The notes beneath the pieces are model-generated. The model searched no databases. It had not been told where the DNA came from and worked only from the letters and a program-made list of their open reading frames with translations. From positions 5,332,001 through 5,396,000 of the forward strand of contig NZ_CP108086.1 in assembly GCF_036186745.1 (NCBI RefSeq): a stretch of 64,000 nt of DNA, written 5' to 3'. Source of the stretch: Microbispora hainanensis (lineage in GTDB: Bacteria > Actinomycetota > Actinomycetes > Streptosporangiales > Streptosporangiaceae). The translations under genes were made by a program, and so were the position numbers. How positions within the stretch are numbered: position 1 is the first letter of the stretch; each line of letters begins with the position of its first letter. Below, in pieces: positions 29,237-37,618 of this stretch.

Positions 29237-29677
29237 TCACCGCAGCGCGACGATCACCTTGGGCATGAGCAGGACCTTCGCCCCGTCGAGCCGTACGGCG
29301 AGGTTCACCCGCACCTTCGGCGGATCCAGCTTCTCCGCCACCGACGCCTCCACGGTCAGCTCGACGCCGGCGTCGTCGTCGGGCACCGGAACCAGCCGGG
29401 GGAAGCGCCCGCCGAAGTCGACCACGGCGCCGGGATCGCCAGCCCACTCGACGAGGTAGCCCAGCGCCAGGCCCATCGTCAGCATGCCCTGCGCGATGGG
29501 CCCGGGCAGGCCGAACCCGGTGGCCGTACGGTCGTCCCAGTGGATGGGGTTGTAGTCGCGGGCGGCCCCGCCGTACCTGACCAGATCCTTGCGCCGCACC
29601 CGGAAGGCGCGCGAGGGCAGCCGGAAGCCCGGCTCCAGCAGGTCGTAGCGTGGCCGGGTCACGCTCTGGACGGTCAC
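29237..29677 (-). CDS. MaoC/HadB-like dehydratase subunit (pair 2)
   Basis: Catalytic hotdog dehydratase subunit, 146 aa, with YGGAARDYNPIHWDDRTATG holding the Asp and His residues and GPIAQGMLTMGLALG after it. GTG start at 29677 inside a GTGA overlap with the partner gene, with GGAGGAGG 7 nt upstream. It resembles the pair-1 subunit at 27454 along its length. Expected to dehydrate 3-hydroxyacyl-ACP made by the FabG-like reductase. Confidence 0.88.
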   Translation of the reverse strand: MTVQSVTRPRYDLLEPGFRLPSRAFRVRRKDLVRYGGAARDYNPIHWDDRTATGFGLPGPIAQGMLTMGLALGYLVEWAGDPGAVVDFGGRFPRLVPVPDDDAGVELTVEASVAEKLDPPKVRVNLAVRLDGAKVLLMPKVIVALR

Positions 29678-30126
29678 CGAGGCACCTCCTCCCCGAAGAC
29701 GACGAAGATCGACCGGCCCGTGCAGACGTGCCGTCCGCCCAGGTCGGTGATCCGGCTCTCGTAGCTGACCACGTCGCCCCGGGCGAGCGTCTCCACCGCG
29801 GCCAGGCGCACGGTCACGGTGATGACGTCGCCCGCGTGGATCGGGCGTTCGTAGGCGAAGCGCTGCTCCCGGTGGACGAAGCGGTCCTGGCCCTGGGCGC
29901 CGAGCTCGGAGTCGAGCACCGCCCGATACTCCGCGTCGAGCGTGACCACCATGGGAAAGCTCGGCGGCGCGATCACGTCGGGGTAGCCCAGCGCACGCGC
30001 CGCCCGCGGATCCACGTAGGCGTCGTGCCCGTCGCGCAGGGCCAGGGCGAACTCCTTGATCTTCTCCCTGCTGACCTCGTACGGCTCGCTCGGCGGGTAG
30101 ACCTTGCCCACGCAGGAGAGGTTCAC
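29674..30126 (-). CDS. HadA/HadC-like hotdog partner subunit (pair 2)
   Basis: Non-catalytic hotdog partner, 150 aa: [60 protein letters not shown]. The GTG at 30126 overlaps the stop of the KS-like gene (GTGA) and matches the N-terminus of the pair-1 homologue. Order KS, KS-like, HadA-like, HadB-like with repeated stop/start overlaps indicates one tightly coupled operon. Confidence 0.87.
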   Translation of the reverse strand: MNLSCVGKVYPPSEPYEVSREKIKEFALALRDGHDAYVDPRAARALGYPDVIAPPSFPMVVTLDAEYRAVLDSELGAQGQDRFVHREQRFAYERPIHAGDVITVTVRLAAVETLARGDVVSYESRITDLGGRHVCTGRSIFVVFGEEVPR

Positions 30127-31229
30127 CGCCACTCGCGCACCACCAGACAACCCACGTTGCCGTCCTCGCCGATGGACGTGACCAGCCCGATGCGGGGCTC
30201 CCTGGCCGGCTCACGCCACAGCGCGAGCAGCGCGGCCAGCTGCATGGCGCCGCTGGCGCTGTAGAGCTCGCCCAGGACCTCGCCCACCCTGACGTGCGGG
30301 ACGGGACGGCCGAGCGCCTCTCCGAGAGCCCATCTCTCCAGGTCGTCGCGCACCCAGTGGTTGGTCGCGCCCAGACTGGCCGTGTCGACCGCTCCGGGGC
30401 TCACCCCGCTGCGCTCCAGCGCCCGCTCCACGCACTCCGTCAGCGCCTCGGCCTGCTCCTGCGCGGTGCCGTGGCCCCGGTAGGCGACCTCGCAGGCCAG
30501 CATCTCGGCCGGCGCGGTCCGGCCGGACGCCCTGACCGCCTCCGCGTCCTCGACGAGGAACAGGGCGCAGCCCTCGCCGACCGGCGCGTCGTCCACCAGC
30601 GCCCCGGACAGGTGCCAGCCCCAGGCGGCGGCGGGCGACAGCTCCTCCACGCCGCCGACCAGGACCCTGCCCGCCCGGCGCTGCTCGATGGCCGTACGGG
30701 CGAACCGGATGGCGGCCAGGCTCGCGGCCTGGCCGCTGGACACGACGGAGTTGACGGCACGCAGGGAGTTGCGGATGGCCACCTGCCCGGTGCAGGCGTT
30801 CGTCACCACGTTGGGGAAGTTGCCGGGGTTGACCAGGTAGGGCTTCTCCTGCACGAGCGTGTCGATGCCGACCTCGACCATGCTGGTCAGGCTCCCGGTG
30901 TTGGTGGCGAGCACCACACCGGTGTCGGCCCCGGCGTCCGCGTCGAGCCCGCCGATCCCGTCCAGGGCGAGCCGGCACGCCACCAGCCCCAGCTTCGTGA
31001 AGCGGTCGACGTGCCGCAGCCCCTTGCGGCCCAGCAGCTCGGCCACCTCGAGGTCGGGAATCGCCCACAACGGGCGGGGCGGATAGTCCTCGGGCGACTC
31101 CTCCGGTTCGGCCCGGCTCTCCAGGCCGTGCCGCAACGCGTGCTCCAGGGGCTCCAGCCCGAGTCCCGCGGGGGAGACGACGCCGCACGAGGTGATCGCC
31201 AGCGGTGTCTCGGTGAGGACGAGGCTCAA
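30123..31229 (-). CDS. Ketosynthase-like protein lacking catalytic histidines (chain-length-factor-like)
   Basis: Thiolase-fold KS homologue of 368 aa. Cys146 in [10 protein letters not shown] sits where the KS nucleophile is, but the HGTGT motif is replaced by [11 protein letters not shown] and the second His motif (GHxxGAAG) by [10 protein letters not shown], so decarboxylative condensation by this chain is unlikely. It most likely forms a heterodimer with the complete KS encoded upstream, like KS-beta/chain length factors of type II polyketide synthases. TTG start at 31229 inside the KS stop, with GGGAGG 5 nt upstream. Confidence 0.82.
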   Translation of the reverse strand: MSLVLTETPLAITSCGVVSPAGLGLEPLEHALRHGLESRAEPEESPEDYPPRPLWAIPDLEVAELLGRKGLRHVDRFTKLGLVACRLALDGIGGLDADAGADTGVVLATNTGSLTSMVEVGIDTLVQEKPYLVNPGNFPNVVTNACTGQVAIRNSLRAVNSVVSSGQAASLAAIRFARTAIEQRRAGRVLVGGVEELSPAAAWGWHLSGALVDDAPVGEGCALFLVEDAEAVRASGRTAPAEMLACEVAYRGHGTAQEQAEALTECVERALERSGVSPGAVDTASLGATNHWVRDDLERWALGEALGRPVPHVRVGEVLGELYSASGAMQLAALLALWREPAREPRIGLVTSIGEDGNVGCLVVREWR

Positions 31230-32443
31230 CGCAACCTCCCGAATATCGTCACGACGTTGTTGCCGCCGAAGGCGAGCCCCTGGTTCTGCGCCACCTGGAC
31301 GGAGGCCGGCCGCGCCGCGCCGGGAACCACGTCCAGCCCCTCGCCGAGCGCGGGGTCCAGCTCCTGCACGGTCGCCGTCGGGGGCAGGAAGCCCTCCTCG
31401 ATGGCCTTGCTGCAGGCGATCGCGCCGAACGCGCTGGCCGCGCCCATGGTGTGGCCGATCATCGACTTGATCGAGCTGACGGGCGGCAGCCGGTCGCCGA
31501 ACACCTCGCGCACCGCCTTCACCTCGGTGAGGTCGTTGGTCGGTGTGCCGGTGCCGTGCGCGCAGATGTAGTCGATCTGCTCGGCGCGCACCCCCGCGTA
31601 GCGGTGGGCGATCCTGATGCACTCGGCGATGCTGTCGGCGTCCGGGTTGACCATGTGCCTGGCGTCGCAGTTGACGCCGTAGCCCAGGACCTCGGCGTAG
31701 ATCCGCGCGCCGCGGGCCAGCGCGTGGTCCAGCGGCTCCAGCAGCAGCACCGCGCCGCCCTCGCCGGTGATGATGCCCGACCTGTTCACGTCGAACGGCC
31801 GGCAGACCTGCTCCGCCAGCGCGCCGAGACGGTAGAAGCCCGCGTGGCAGGCCCGGTTCACCGCGTCGGCGCCCCCGGCGAGCATGAAGTCCGCCTGTCC
31901 GGTGCGCACCAGGTCGAAGGCGTACCCCAGGGCCATGTTGCTCGCCGAGCAGGCCGTGGGGATCGTCTGGGAGTCGCCGGACAGCCGCAGCTCGTAGCTG
32001 ACCGCGTTGGCGATCTGGCTGACGGGCGTCATCCCGGGCAGGCGGGGGTCGACGTTCTTCAGCCCGTTGCCGACCCACTGCTCCACCGCGGCCTGGAGCA
32101 CCTGCGACTCGCCGGCCGTGGTGCCCATGATCGAACCCGTCCGGCGCGCCGACAGCAGGTCCGGGTCGATTCCGGCGTCCCGTACGGCGAGCCGCGCGGC
32201 GGCCGCGGCGAACTGCCCGCTGCGCCCCCACTGCCCGGGGTCCAGCCGCTCGACGAGGGCGGCGGGATCGAAGTCGTGCACCTCGGCGGCGACGACCGAC
32301 GGGAACTCCGAGGCGTCGAAGCTGCGGATGGGGGAAAAGCCCGTGCGGCCCGCCCGCAGCCCTTCGACGAACGCCTCGACCCCGATGCCGATGCAGCTGA
32401 CCGCGCCCAGCCCGGTGATGACCACGCGGCGGGGCTCAGACAC
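31226..32443 (-). CDS. 3-oxoacyl-ACP synthase (KS-alpha, FabF-like)
   Basis: Complete condensing enzyme, 405 aa. Catalytic triad visible: Cys165 in IPTACSASN, His296 in [11 protein letters not shown] and His331 in [15 protein letters not shown]; the end [11 protein letters not shown] is typical of the KS-II group. It elongates an ACP-bound acyl chain with malonyl-ACP. GTG start overlapping the ACP gene by 8 nt; its own stop overlaps the KS-like gene. Encoded with ACP, dehydratases and reductase, it drives a discrete acyl-assembly system separate from primary FAS. Confidence 0.95.
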   Translation of the reverse strand: MSEPRRVVITGLGAVSCIGIGVEAFVEGLRAGRTGFSPIRSFDASEFPSVVAAEVHDFDPAALVERLDPGQWGRSGQFAAAAARLAVRDAGIDPDLLSARRTGSIMGTTAGESQVLQAAVEQWVGNGLKNVDPRLPGMTPVSQIANAVSYELRLSGDSQTIPTACSASNMALGYAFDLVRTGQADFMLAGGADAVNRACHAGFYRLGALAEQVCRPFDVNRSGIITGEGGAVLLLEPLDHALARGARIYAEVLGYGVNCDARHMVNPDADSIAECIRIAHRYAGVRAEQIDYICAHGTGTPTNDLTEVKAVREVFGDRLPPVSSIKSMIGHTMGAASAFGAIACSKAIEEGFLPPTATVQELDPALGEGLDVVPGAARPASVQVAQNQGLAFGGNNVVTIFGRLR

Positions 32444-32684
32444 CGCTGGTCTCTCCGGCGAGCTTGTCCATGACCTGGTACACGCCCTGCAGGTTCGGCA
32501 TGTTGGGCAGCTCGTCCTGCGGGACGGCGATCCCCAGCTCCTTCTCGATGCGGGCCAGGATCGTGATGAGGGAAAGGGAGTCGGCGTCGTATTCGTCGAT
32601 GAAATGACCCGTCTCGGTGAGCTCGCCGGGCTCCAGTTCGAGCTCCTGCGAAATGATGTCGCGCACCTTCTCGTGAATATCCAT
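32436..32684 (-). CDS. Acyl carrier protein
   Basis: 82-aa ACP with the phosphopantetheine-attachment Ser in DEYDADSLSLITIL and acidic helix II. First gene of the leftward operon ACP, KS, KS-like, HadA-like, HadB-like; AAGGGA before the ATG. It needs a Sfp/AcpS-type transferase for activation; a Sfp-type enzyme is encoded at 54622 in this window. Confidence 0.94.
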   Translation of the reverse strand: MDIHEKVRDIISQELELEPGELTETGHFIDEYDADSLSLITILARIEKELGIAVPQDELPNMPNLQGVYQVMDKLAGETSGV

Positions 32685-32866
32685 TGCTGATCCCTTCGGC
32701 GACTGCCTTTTCCGTGCCGGAACGTTAAACAGGCCGTCGTGCGACCGGCAAGGCGAGTGAGCCGAAAGTGGTATGCGCCCGTCTGCTTTTATCGTCCTTC
32801 TACCTCCGTTTCATCGGCCTGTGTCACAGTCGCCTCTGCTCCATTTCCATTCAGTGGGAGGTGATG
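32685..32866. promoter_or_regulatory. Divergent promoter region ACP operon / AfsA operon
   Basis: 182 nt, locally AT-richer, separating the leftward ACP-KS operon from the rightward AfsA-like operon. It must carry both promoters. I see no strong palindrome and no clear heptamer ladder for a SARP, so operators remain unassigned. Confidence 0.45.
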
Positions 32867-33877
32867 ATGACGGTCGACCTGGAAGTCGCCGACGACCCGG
32901 TGAGCGCCGCCGAATTACGTTTCAACCGCACCATGGAGCGCACACTCGTCCACCGGACCTCGGTCGCCGAGGTGTTCGTGACCGACATGGCCCTGGCCGG
33001 GCCCCAGCGGCTGCTGGTGGCCGCCCAGTTGCCGCTCAGCCACGGGTACTACAGCGACCATCCGTGCGGGCCCGGTCTGTTCGACCCGCTGCTGATCCTC
33101 GAGGCGGGCCGTCAGGCCGGGATAGCCGGCGGGCACATGCTGGGCTTCCCGCCTGACACGATCATGATGGTCGACAGGTTCGAGCTGGATCTGCCCGACG
33201 CCGACGCCCTGCGGATCGGGCGCCTGCCCGGCGAGCTGCTCATCGACAGCCGTTTCGAGGTCACCCGGCTGCGCCGGGGGCGCGTACGCCAGGGAGTGGT
33301 CCGCCAGGACCTGCGGCTCGGCGACCGGCACGCCGGCACGCACGAGATGCAGGTCCAGGTCGTCTCGCACGACGAGCTGGCGGCGCTGCGCACCGTGGTC
33401 CGGGGCACTCCCGCTCCTTCCACCGGAGAGATGCCCGACGACGCCGGCCCGCTCGCGGCTCCGCCCGCCGTGGTCGGGCGGAACAACCCTCTCAACGTCG
33501 TCCTCGCCCAGGTCGAGCGCGGGGAGGCGGGGGCGCGGGCGCTCGTGCGGCCCCGGTTCGGCAACCGGTCCCTGTTCGACCACGACTACGACCACCTGCC
33601 CGCGATGGTGCTGACCGAGGCGGCGCGCCAGCTCGCGGTGGTGGCCTGCGGCGACGCGGTGGTCTGGCCGGTCTCGGTGACAGGCGGGTTCCGCCGTTTC
33701 GCCGAGCTCGACCTGCCCGTGCACGCCGCCGCGGTCCGCGTGCCGTCCGGCGCGAGCGGTGATCGGGCGCGCGGCTCCGGCGCGGGCAGGCCGGCACGCG
33801 ACCGGGTGGACGTCTCCTTCACGCAGGACGGCACGGTGATCGCCGAGGTGACGCTGGCGATGGTGCGCCATGGCTGA
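32867..33877 (+). CDS. AfsA-family double-hotdog protein (TTA codon)
   Basis: 336-aa protein with two AfsA hotdog domains. First domain: LVHRTSVAEVFVTD, the AfsA signature, then HGYYSDHPCGPGLFDPLLIL and EAGRQAGIAGGH; second domain: GNRSLFDHDYDHLPAMVLTE then AARQLAVVA. AfsA proteins condense beta-ketoacyl-ACP with DHAP to start gamma-butyrolactone or furan signals; others act as dehydratase-like enzymes in polyketide pathways. Codon 17 (32915-32917) is TTA, which in Streptomyces links expression to bldA. ATG 32867 has GGGAGG 5 nt upstream. First gene of a five-gene operon. Confidence 0.88.
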   Translation: MTVDLEVADDPVSAAELRFNRTMERTLVHRTSVAEVFVTDMALAGPQRLLVAAQLPLSHGYYSDHPCGPGLFDPLLILEAGRQAGIAGGHMLGFPPDTIMMVDRFELDLPDADALRIGRLPGELLIDSRFEVTRLRRGRVRQGVVRQDLRLGDRHAGTHEMQVQVVSHDELAALRTVVRGTPAPSTGEMPDDAGPLAAPPAVVGRNNPLNVVLAQVERGEAGARALVRPRFGNRSLFDHDYDHLPAMVLTEAARQLAVVACGDAVVWPVSVTGGFRRFAELDLPVHAAAVRVPSGASGDRARGSGAGRPARDRVDVSFTQDGTVIAEVTLAMVRHG

Positions 33878-34520
33878 ACCCGTCGAGGCGATCTGGACCG
33901 ACTTCGGCGGCGTCCTGACTCCGCCCATCAGCCACACGCTGGCCACTTTCTGCACCAAGCAGAACATCCCCATGGAGCCGCTGATCGACGCCGTGCTCAA
34001 GGTCACCGCGACGTACGGCACCGACGACATCATGCTGCCGATCGACACGCCCCTCGTGACCGAGAGCGAGTGGCTGGCCCAGATCGGCGAGGTGCTGCGC
34101 GCCGACCACGGGATCGAGCCCCGCCTGACGAGCCTGGCCGACGCGTGGTTCGACGGCCGCGAGGCCAACCACGAGTGGGCCGGGCACCTGCGCGCGCTGC
34201 GCGGCCAGGGCTTCTTCGTCGGTCTGCTGTCCAACATGGTGCCCGCGTGGGACGACCACTGGCGCCGCATGATCGACCCCGCCGCCCACTTCGACGAGGT
34301 GGTGCTGTCCTTCGAGGTGGGCTGCCGCAAGCCCGGCAGGGAGATCTTCGAGCTCGCCGTACGGCGGTCCGGCGTGCCTGCCTCCCGCTCGATCTTCGTC
34401 GACGACCTGGCCAGGAACTGCGAGGGCGCGGAGGCCGCCGGATGGCGCGCCGTCCGGTTCACCGACACGGCCCAGGCGATCACCGCGCTGGGCGAGCACC
34501 TGAAAGTGAGGACACCGTGA
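33870..34520 (+). CDS. HAD superfamily hydrolase (phosphatase)
   Basis: 216 aa, HAD-IA type. Motif I is WTDFGGVLTPP (nucleophile Asp, second position Gly as in YihX-type phosphatases), motif II LLSNM, motif III Lys in GCRKPGREIF and motif IV FVDDLARNCEGA. Overlaps the AfsA-like gene by 8 nt. AfsA-type synthases yield phosphorylated butenolides that a phosphatase must process; in the methylenomycin furan system an AfsA homologue and a HAD phosphatase are encoded together, which supports a linked role here. Confidence 0.88.
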   Translation: MAEPVEAIWTDFGGVLTPPISHTLATFCTKQNIPMEPLIDAVLKVTATYGTDDIMLPIDTPLVTESEWLAQIGEVLRADHGIEPRLTSLADAWFDGREANHEWAGHLRALRGQGFFVGLLSNMVPAWDDHWRRMIDPAAHFDEVVLSFEVGCRKPGREIFELAVRRSGVPASRSIFVDDLARNCEGAEAAGWRAVRFTDTAQAITALGEHLKVRTP

Positions 34521-35221
34521 GCCGTTCCGTCCTGGTCACCGGGGGCAACCGCGGCATCGGCCTGGCCATCGCCCGCGCGTTCGCCGACGCGGGTGACAAG
34601 GTCGCCGTCACCTATCGCTCGGGCGAGCCGCCCGAGGGCCTGTTCGGCGTGCGGTGCGACGTGACCGACAGCGCCTCGGTGGAGGCGGCCGTGGACGAGG
34701 TGCGGGTGCAGCACGGCCCGGTCCAGGTCCTGGTCGCCAACGCCGGCACCACCAGGGACAACCTGTTCATGGCGATGAAGGAGCAGGACTTCGCCACCGT
34801 CGTCGACACCAACCTCCTCGGCGCCATGCGGGTGGCCAAGGCGACCGTCACGGACATGGTCAAGGCCCGGTGGGGGCGGATCATCTTCATCGGCTCCACC
34901 ACCGCCTTCTGGGGCTCGCCGGGCGTGACCAACTACGCCGCGTCCAAGGCCGCCCTCGTCGGCTTCGCCCGCTCCCTCGCCTGGGAGCTCGGTCCCCGCA
35001 AGGTCACCGTCAACGTGGTCATGCCGGGCCTCATCGAGACCGACATGGTGGCGGGCCTCAGCGCGGAGCACCGCGCCTATCTGCACAGCATCACCGCGTT
35101 GCGCAGGTCGGGACGCCCCGAGGAGGTGGCGCCGGCCGTGCGTTTCCTGGCCTCCGACGAGGCCTCGTTCATCACCGGCGCCGCGATCCCGATCAGCGGC
35201 GGATCCGGTCTGGGCCACTGA
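34517..35221 (+). CDS. FabG-like short-chain dehydrogenase/reductase
   Basis: 3-oxoacyl-ACP reductase type SDR, 234 aa: cofactor motif TGGNRGIGLAIA, NAGTTRDNLFMAM as in FabG, catalytic Ser in IGSTTAFWG and YAASK with Tyr and Lys, and the end GAAIPISGGSGLGH. GTG start overlapping the HAD stop (GTGA). It could reduce ketoacyl-ACP formed by the KS pair, giving the substrate for the HadA/HadB dehydratases, or reduce an AfsA-derived butenolide. Confidence 0.92.
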   Translation: MSRSVLVTGGNRGIGLAIARAFADAGDKVAVTYRSGEPPEGLFGVRCDVTDSASVEAAVDEVRVQHGPVQVLVANAGTTRDNLFMAMKEQDFATVVDTNLLGAMRVAKATVTDMVKARWGRIIFIGSTTAFWGSPGVTNYAASKAALVGFARSLAWELGPRKVTVNVVMPGLIETDMVAGLSAEHRAYLHSITALRRSGRPEEVAPAVRFLASDEASFITGAAIPISGGSGLGH

Positions 35222-35250
35222 ACCACCGAGGCACCGGCAGAAAGGAAACG

Positions 35251-35760
35251 ATGATGATCGACGAGGTAGGGGAGATGCTCTCCTCGGTGCAGGCCCCGCC
35301 ACCCGGCGCGACGCCCGAACTGGTCGAGGTGGCGATCGGCATCGCCAAGGTGTTCGGCGAGCTGGACGACGAGGCGGCCAGGAAGTACGTGGCGCCGGAT
35401 TTCGTGGATCACGAGGCGTCGCCGGGCGTGGGCGGCGGCCCGGAGGGATACCTCGCGACGGCCCGCTACATGCGCCGCGCCTTCTCCGAGGCCAGGTGGC
35501 AGGTGGACGAGTTCATCGCCGAAGGCGACAAGTTCGCCTGCCGGGTGACCTTCAGCGGCAGGCACACGGGCGACTTCCTGGGCGTGGCGCCGACCGGCAG
35601 GCAGGTGCGGGTGCAGCATCTGCACTTCTACCGGATCGCGGACGGGAAGGCGGTCGAGCACTGGGGCGCCCGGGACGAGCTGACCCTGCTGCGGCAGATC
35701 GGGGTGTTCACCCCCGAGCACCGCACGCCCGCCGACGCCGCCGCGGCGGAGGGGCTGTGA
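35251..35760 (+). CDS. SnoaL-like (NTF2-fold) polyketide cyclase-type protein
   Basis: 169 aa, ester cyclase/SnoaL family: DEAARKYVAPDFVDHEASPG, EFIAEGDKFACRVTFSGRHT, GVAPTGRQVRVQHLHFYRIA and EHWGARDELTLLRQIG. SnoaL members catalyse aldol cyclisation of polyketides or act as small hydrolases/isomerases. AAAGGA precedes the tandem ATG. Fourth gene of the AfsA operon; stop overlaps the next start (TGATG). Confidence 0.88.
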   Translation: MMIDEVGEMLSSVQAPPPGATPELVEVAIGIAKVFGELDDEAARKYVAPDFVDHEASPGVGGGPEGYLATARYMRRAFSEARWQVDEFIAEGDKFACRVTFSGRHTGDFLGVAPTGRQVRVQHLHFYRIADGKAVEHWGARDELTLLRQIGVFTPEHRTPADAAAAEGL

Positions 35761-37370
35761 TGACGAGGCGAGTGCGCATGCGGCTGGTGGCCGCCGCGGT
35801 CATGGCCCTGGTGGTGGGGGCGAGCACGGCCCCGGCCCAGGCGTCGGTCCCGGTGCCGGCCCGGACATGGGGTCTGCCGTCCCCGGCGGACTGGGCCATG
35901 GGCGGCCACGACACCTTCAACAGCAAGTCCAACCCCTTCGAACGGCGCATCAGCCCGGCGAACGCCCGCCGGCTCGCCGTCAAGTGGACCTTCACCACGA
36001 CCGGCGACACCTCGGCCATCCCCGCCGTGGTCGACGGCGCGGTCTACGTGCCCGACTGGGGCGGCTACTTCTACAAGCTGAACGCCGCCACGGGCAAGGT
36101 GATCTGGCAGCGCAAGGTGTCGGACTGGAACGGCATCGAGGGCAGCATCGTCCGGTCGAGCCCGGCCTACGTCAACGGCCGGCTGTACTTCGGCGACCAG
36201 AACGGCCCGAACGGCGGCCAGGGCGCGCACCTCATGGCCGTGGACGCCCGGACCGGCGACCTGATCTGGAAGACCACCCTGGACGACCAGTTCGCGGCCG
36301 TGCTCACCGGCTCGCCCGTCGTCTACAACGGGGTCGTCTACCAGGGCGTCTCCTCGAAGGAGGCCGCGCTGGCGGGCCTGCCCGGCTACCCCTGCTGCAG
36401 CTTCCGCGGCAGCATGAACGCGGTGGACGCCGCGACGGGCAGGAACCTCTGGAAGACGTACACCGTGCCCGACAACGGCGGCAGGCCGGGCGGGTTCGCC
36501 GGCGGCGGGGTGTGGCCCACCAACCCGGTGATCGACCCCGTGCACCACCAGGTGATCATCGGGACGGGTCAGAACGTGAGCCTGCCCGACGACGTCCTGC
36601 AGTGCCAGGAGAACGGCGGCACGCCCGAGGAGTGCCTGCCCGACGACAACCACATCGACCAGTTGCTCGCGCTGGACCTGACCACCGGCGCGATCAAGTG
36701 GGCGGCCGGGGACAAGGTGTTCGACGCCTGGACCGTGGCCTGCCAGATCGGCCCTCCGGAGCACTGCCCGCCGCACAACGGCGGCGACTACGACTTCGCC
36801 GAGGGCGGCCATCTCTACACCGTTCCCGGCCCCGGCGGGCTGCCGCGCCTGGTGGTCGGCGCGGGCCAGAAGAGCGGTGTGTACTGGCTGTTCGACGCCC
36901 GGACCGGCAAGACCATCTGGAAGAGGCAGGTGGGCCCCGGCGGCACGCACGGCGGCATCGAGTGGGGCAGCGCCACCGACGGGCGCCGGATCTATCTGAG
37001 CAACGCCAACACCAGCCACGTGGCGTACACGCTTCCCGACGGGACGGTGACCACGAACGGCATCTTCTTCGCGCTCGACGCGGTCACCGGCAGGATCCTG
37101 TGGCAGCGCGCCGATCCGTCCAACGAGGAGACGATGGCCGCGGTGACCACGGCCAACGGGGTCATGTTCGCCGGTTCCATGAGCGGTCACATGTACGCCC
37201 TGGACGGCGCCACCGGCAAGATCCTCTGGGACTACCTGGGTGAGGGATCCTCGAACGCCGGGCCGGCCATCGTCGACGGCACCGTGTTCTGGGGCAACGG
37301 ATACGACAACCGCTTCATCCACGGCAAGGGCAGCAAGACGTTCTACGCGTTCTCCGTCAACGGGCGATGA
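35760..37370 (+). CDS. Secreted PQQ-type beta-propeller dehydrogenase (polyvinyl-alcohol-dehydrogenase-like)
   Basis: 536-aa exported quinoprotein-like enzyme. Signal peptide MTRRVRMRLVAAAVMALVVG with an AxA site near residue 29. Propeller blades with tryptophan-docking-type repeats: LNAATGKVIWQRKV, VDARTGDLIWKTTL, VDAATGRNLWKTYT, FDARTGKTIWKRQV, LDGATGKILWDYLG. Vicinal cysteines in GYPCCSFRG recall the disulfide ring over PQQ in alcohol dehydrogenases. No PQQ synthesis genes are visible here. As the last gene of the AfsA operon it may oxidise an alcohol of the exported product. Confidence 0.85.
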   Translation: MTRRVRMRLVAAAVMALVVGASTAPAQASVPVPARTWGLPSPADWAMGGHDTFNSKSNPFERRISPANARRLAVKWTFTTTGDTSAIPAVVDGAVYVPDWGGYFYKLNAATGKVIWQRKVSDWNGIEGSIVRSSPAYVNGRLYFGDQNGPNGGQGAHLMAVDARTGDLIWKTTLDDQFAAVLTGSPVVYNGVVYQGVSSKEAALAGLPGYPCCSFRGSMNAVDAATGRNLWKTYTVPDNGGRPGGFAGGGVWPTNPVIDPVHHQVIIGTGQNVSLPDDVLQCQENGGTPEECLPDDNHIDQLLALDLTTGAIKWAAGDKVFDAWTVACQIGPPEHCPPHNGGDYDFAEGGHLYTVPGPGGLPRLVVGAGQKSGVYWLFDARTGKTIWKRQVGPGGTHGGIEWGSATDGRRIYLSNANTSHVAYTLPDGTVTTNGIFFALDAVTGRILWQRADPSNEETMAAVTTANGVMFAGSMSGHMYALDGATGKILWDYLGEGSSNAGPAIVDGTVFWGNGYDNRFIHGKGSKTFYAFSVNGR

Positions 37371-37554
37371 TGCTCGCACCCGTCGTCGCGGCGGCCCTCC
37401 CGGCCACGGCACTTCTGCCCCTCCGGGAGGGCGCTCGCGGTGATCGTGGTCGTGGGCGGCTTCGCCGGCTCGGCGAGGCCGTCGACCTGCCGGAGTTCCT
37501 CCCACCGGCGGCGGTCGGGTCGGAGAACTGAGCGGCACGCGGGGCGAGACCGAA

Positions 37555-37587
37555 ACGAGCGGTGGCCGGCTCCCGGCCACCGCTCGT
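37555..37587. terminator. Strong bidirectional terminator hairpin
   Basis: ACGAGCGGTGGCCGG and CCGGCCACCGCTCGT form a perfect 15-bp stem with a CTC loop, between the convergent PQQ-type gene and the LLM oxidoreductase gene. On the minus strand it is followed by TTTCGG; on the + strand by CTCGCGTCTTC. It likely ends transcription from both sides. The rest of the 248-nt gap holds nothing recognisable. Confidence 0.8.
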
Positions 37588-37618
37588 CTCGCGTCTTCTG
37601 TCAGGACGACCGGTCCTG

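Noticed and set aside
32685..32866. SARP heptamer repeats in the ACP/AfsA divergent promoter region
   Set aside because: I looked for 11-bp-spaced direct heptamers and did not see a convincing series.
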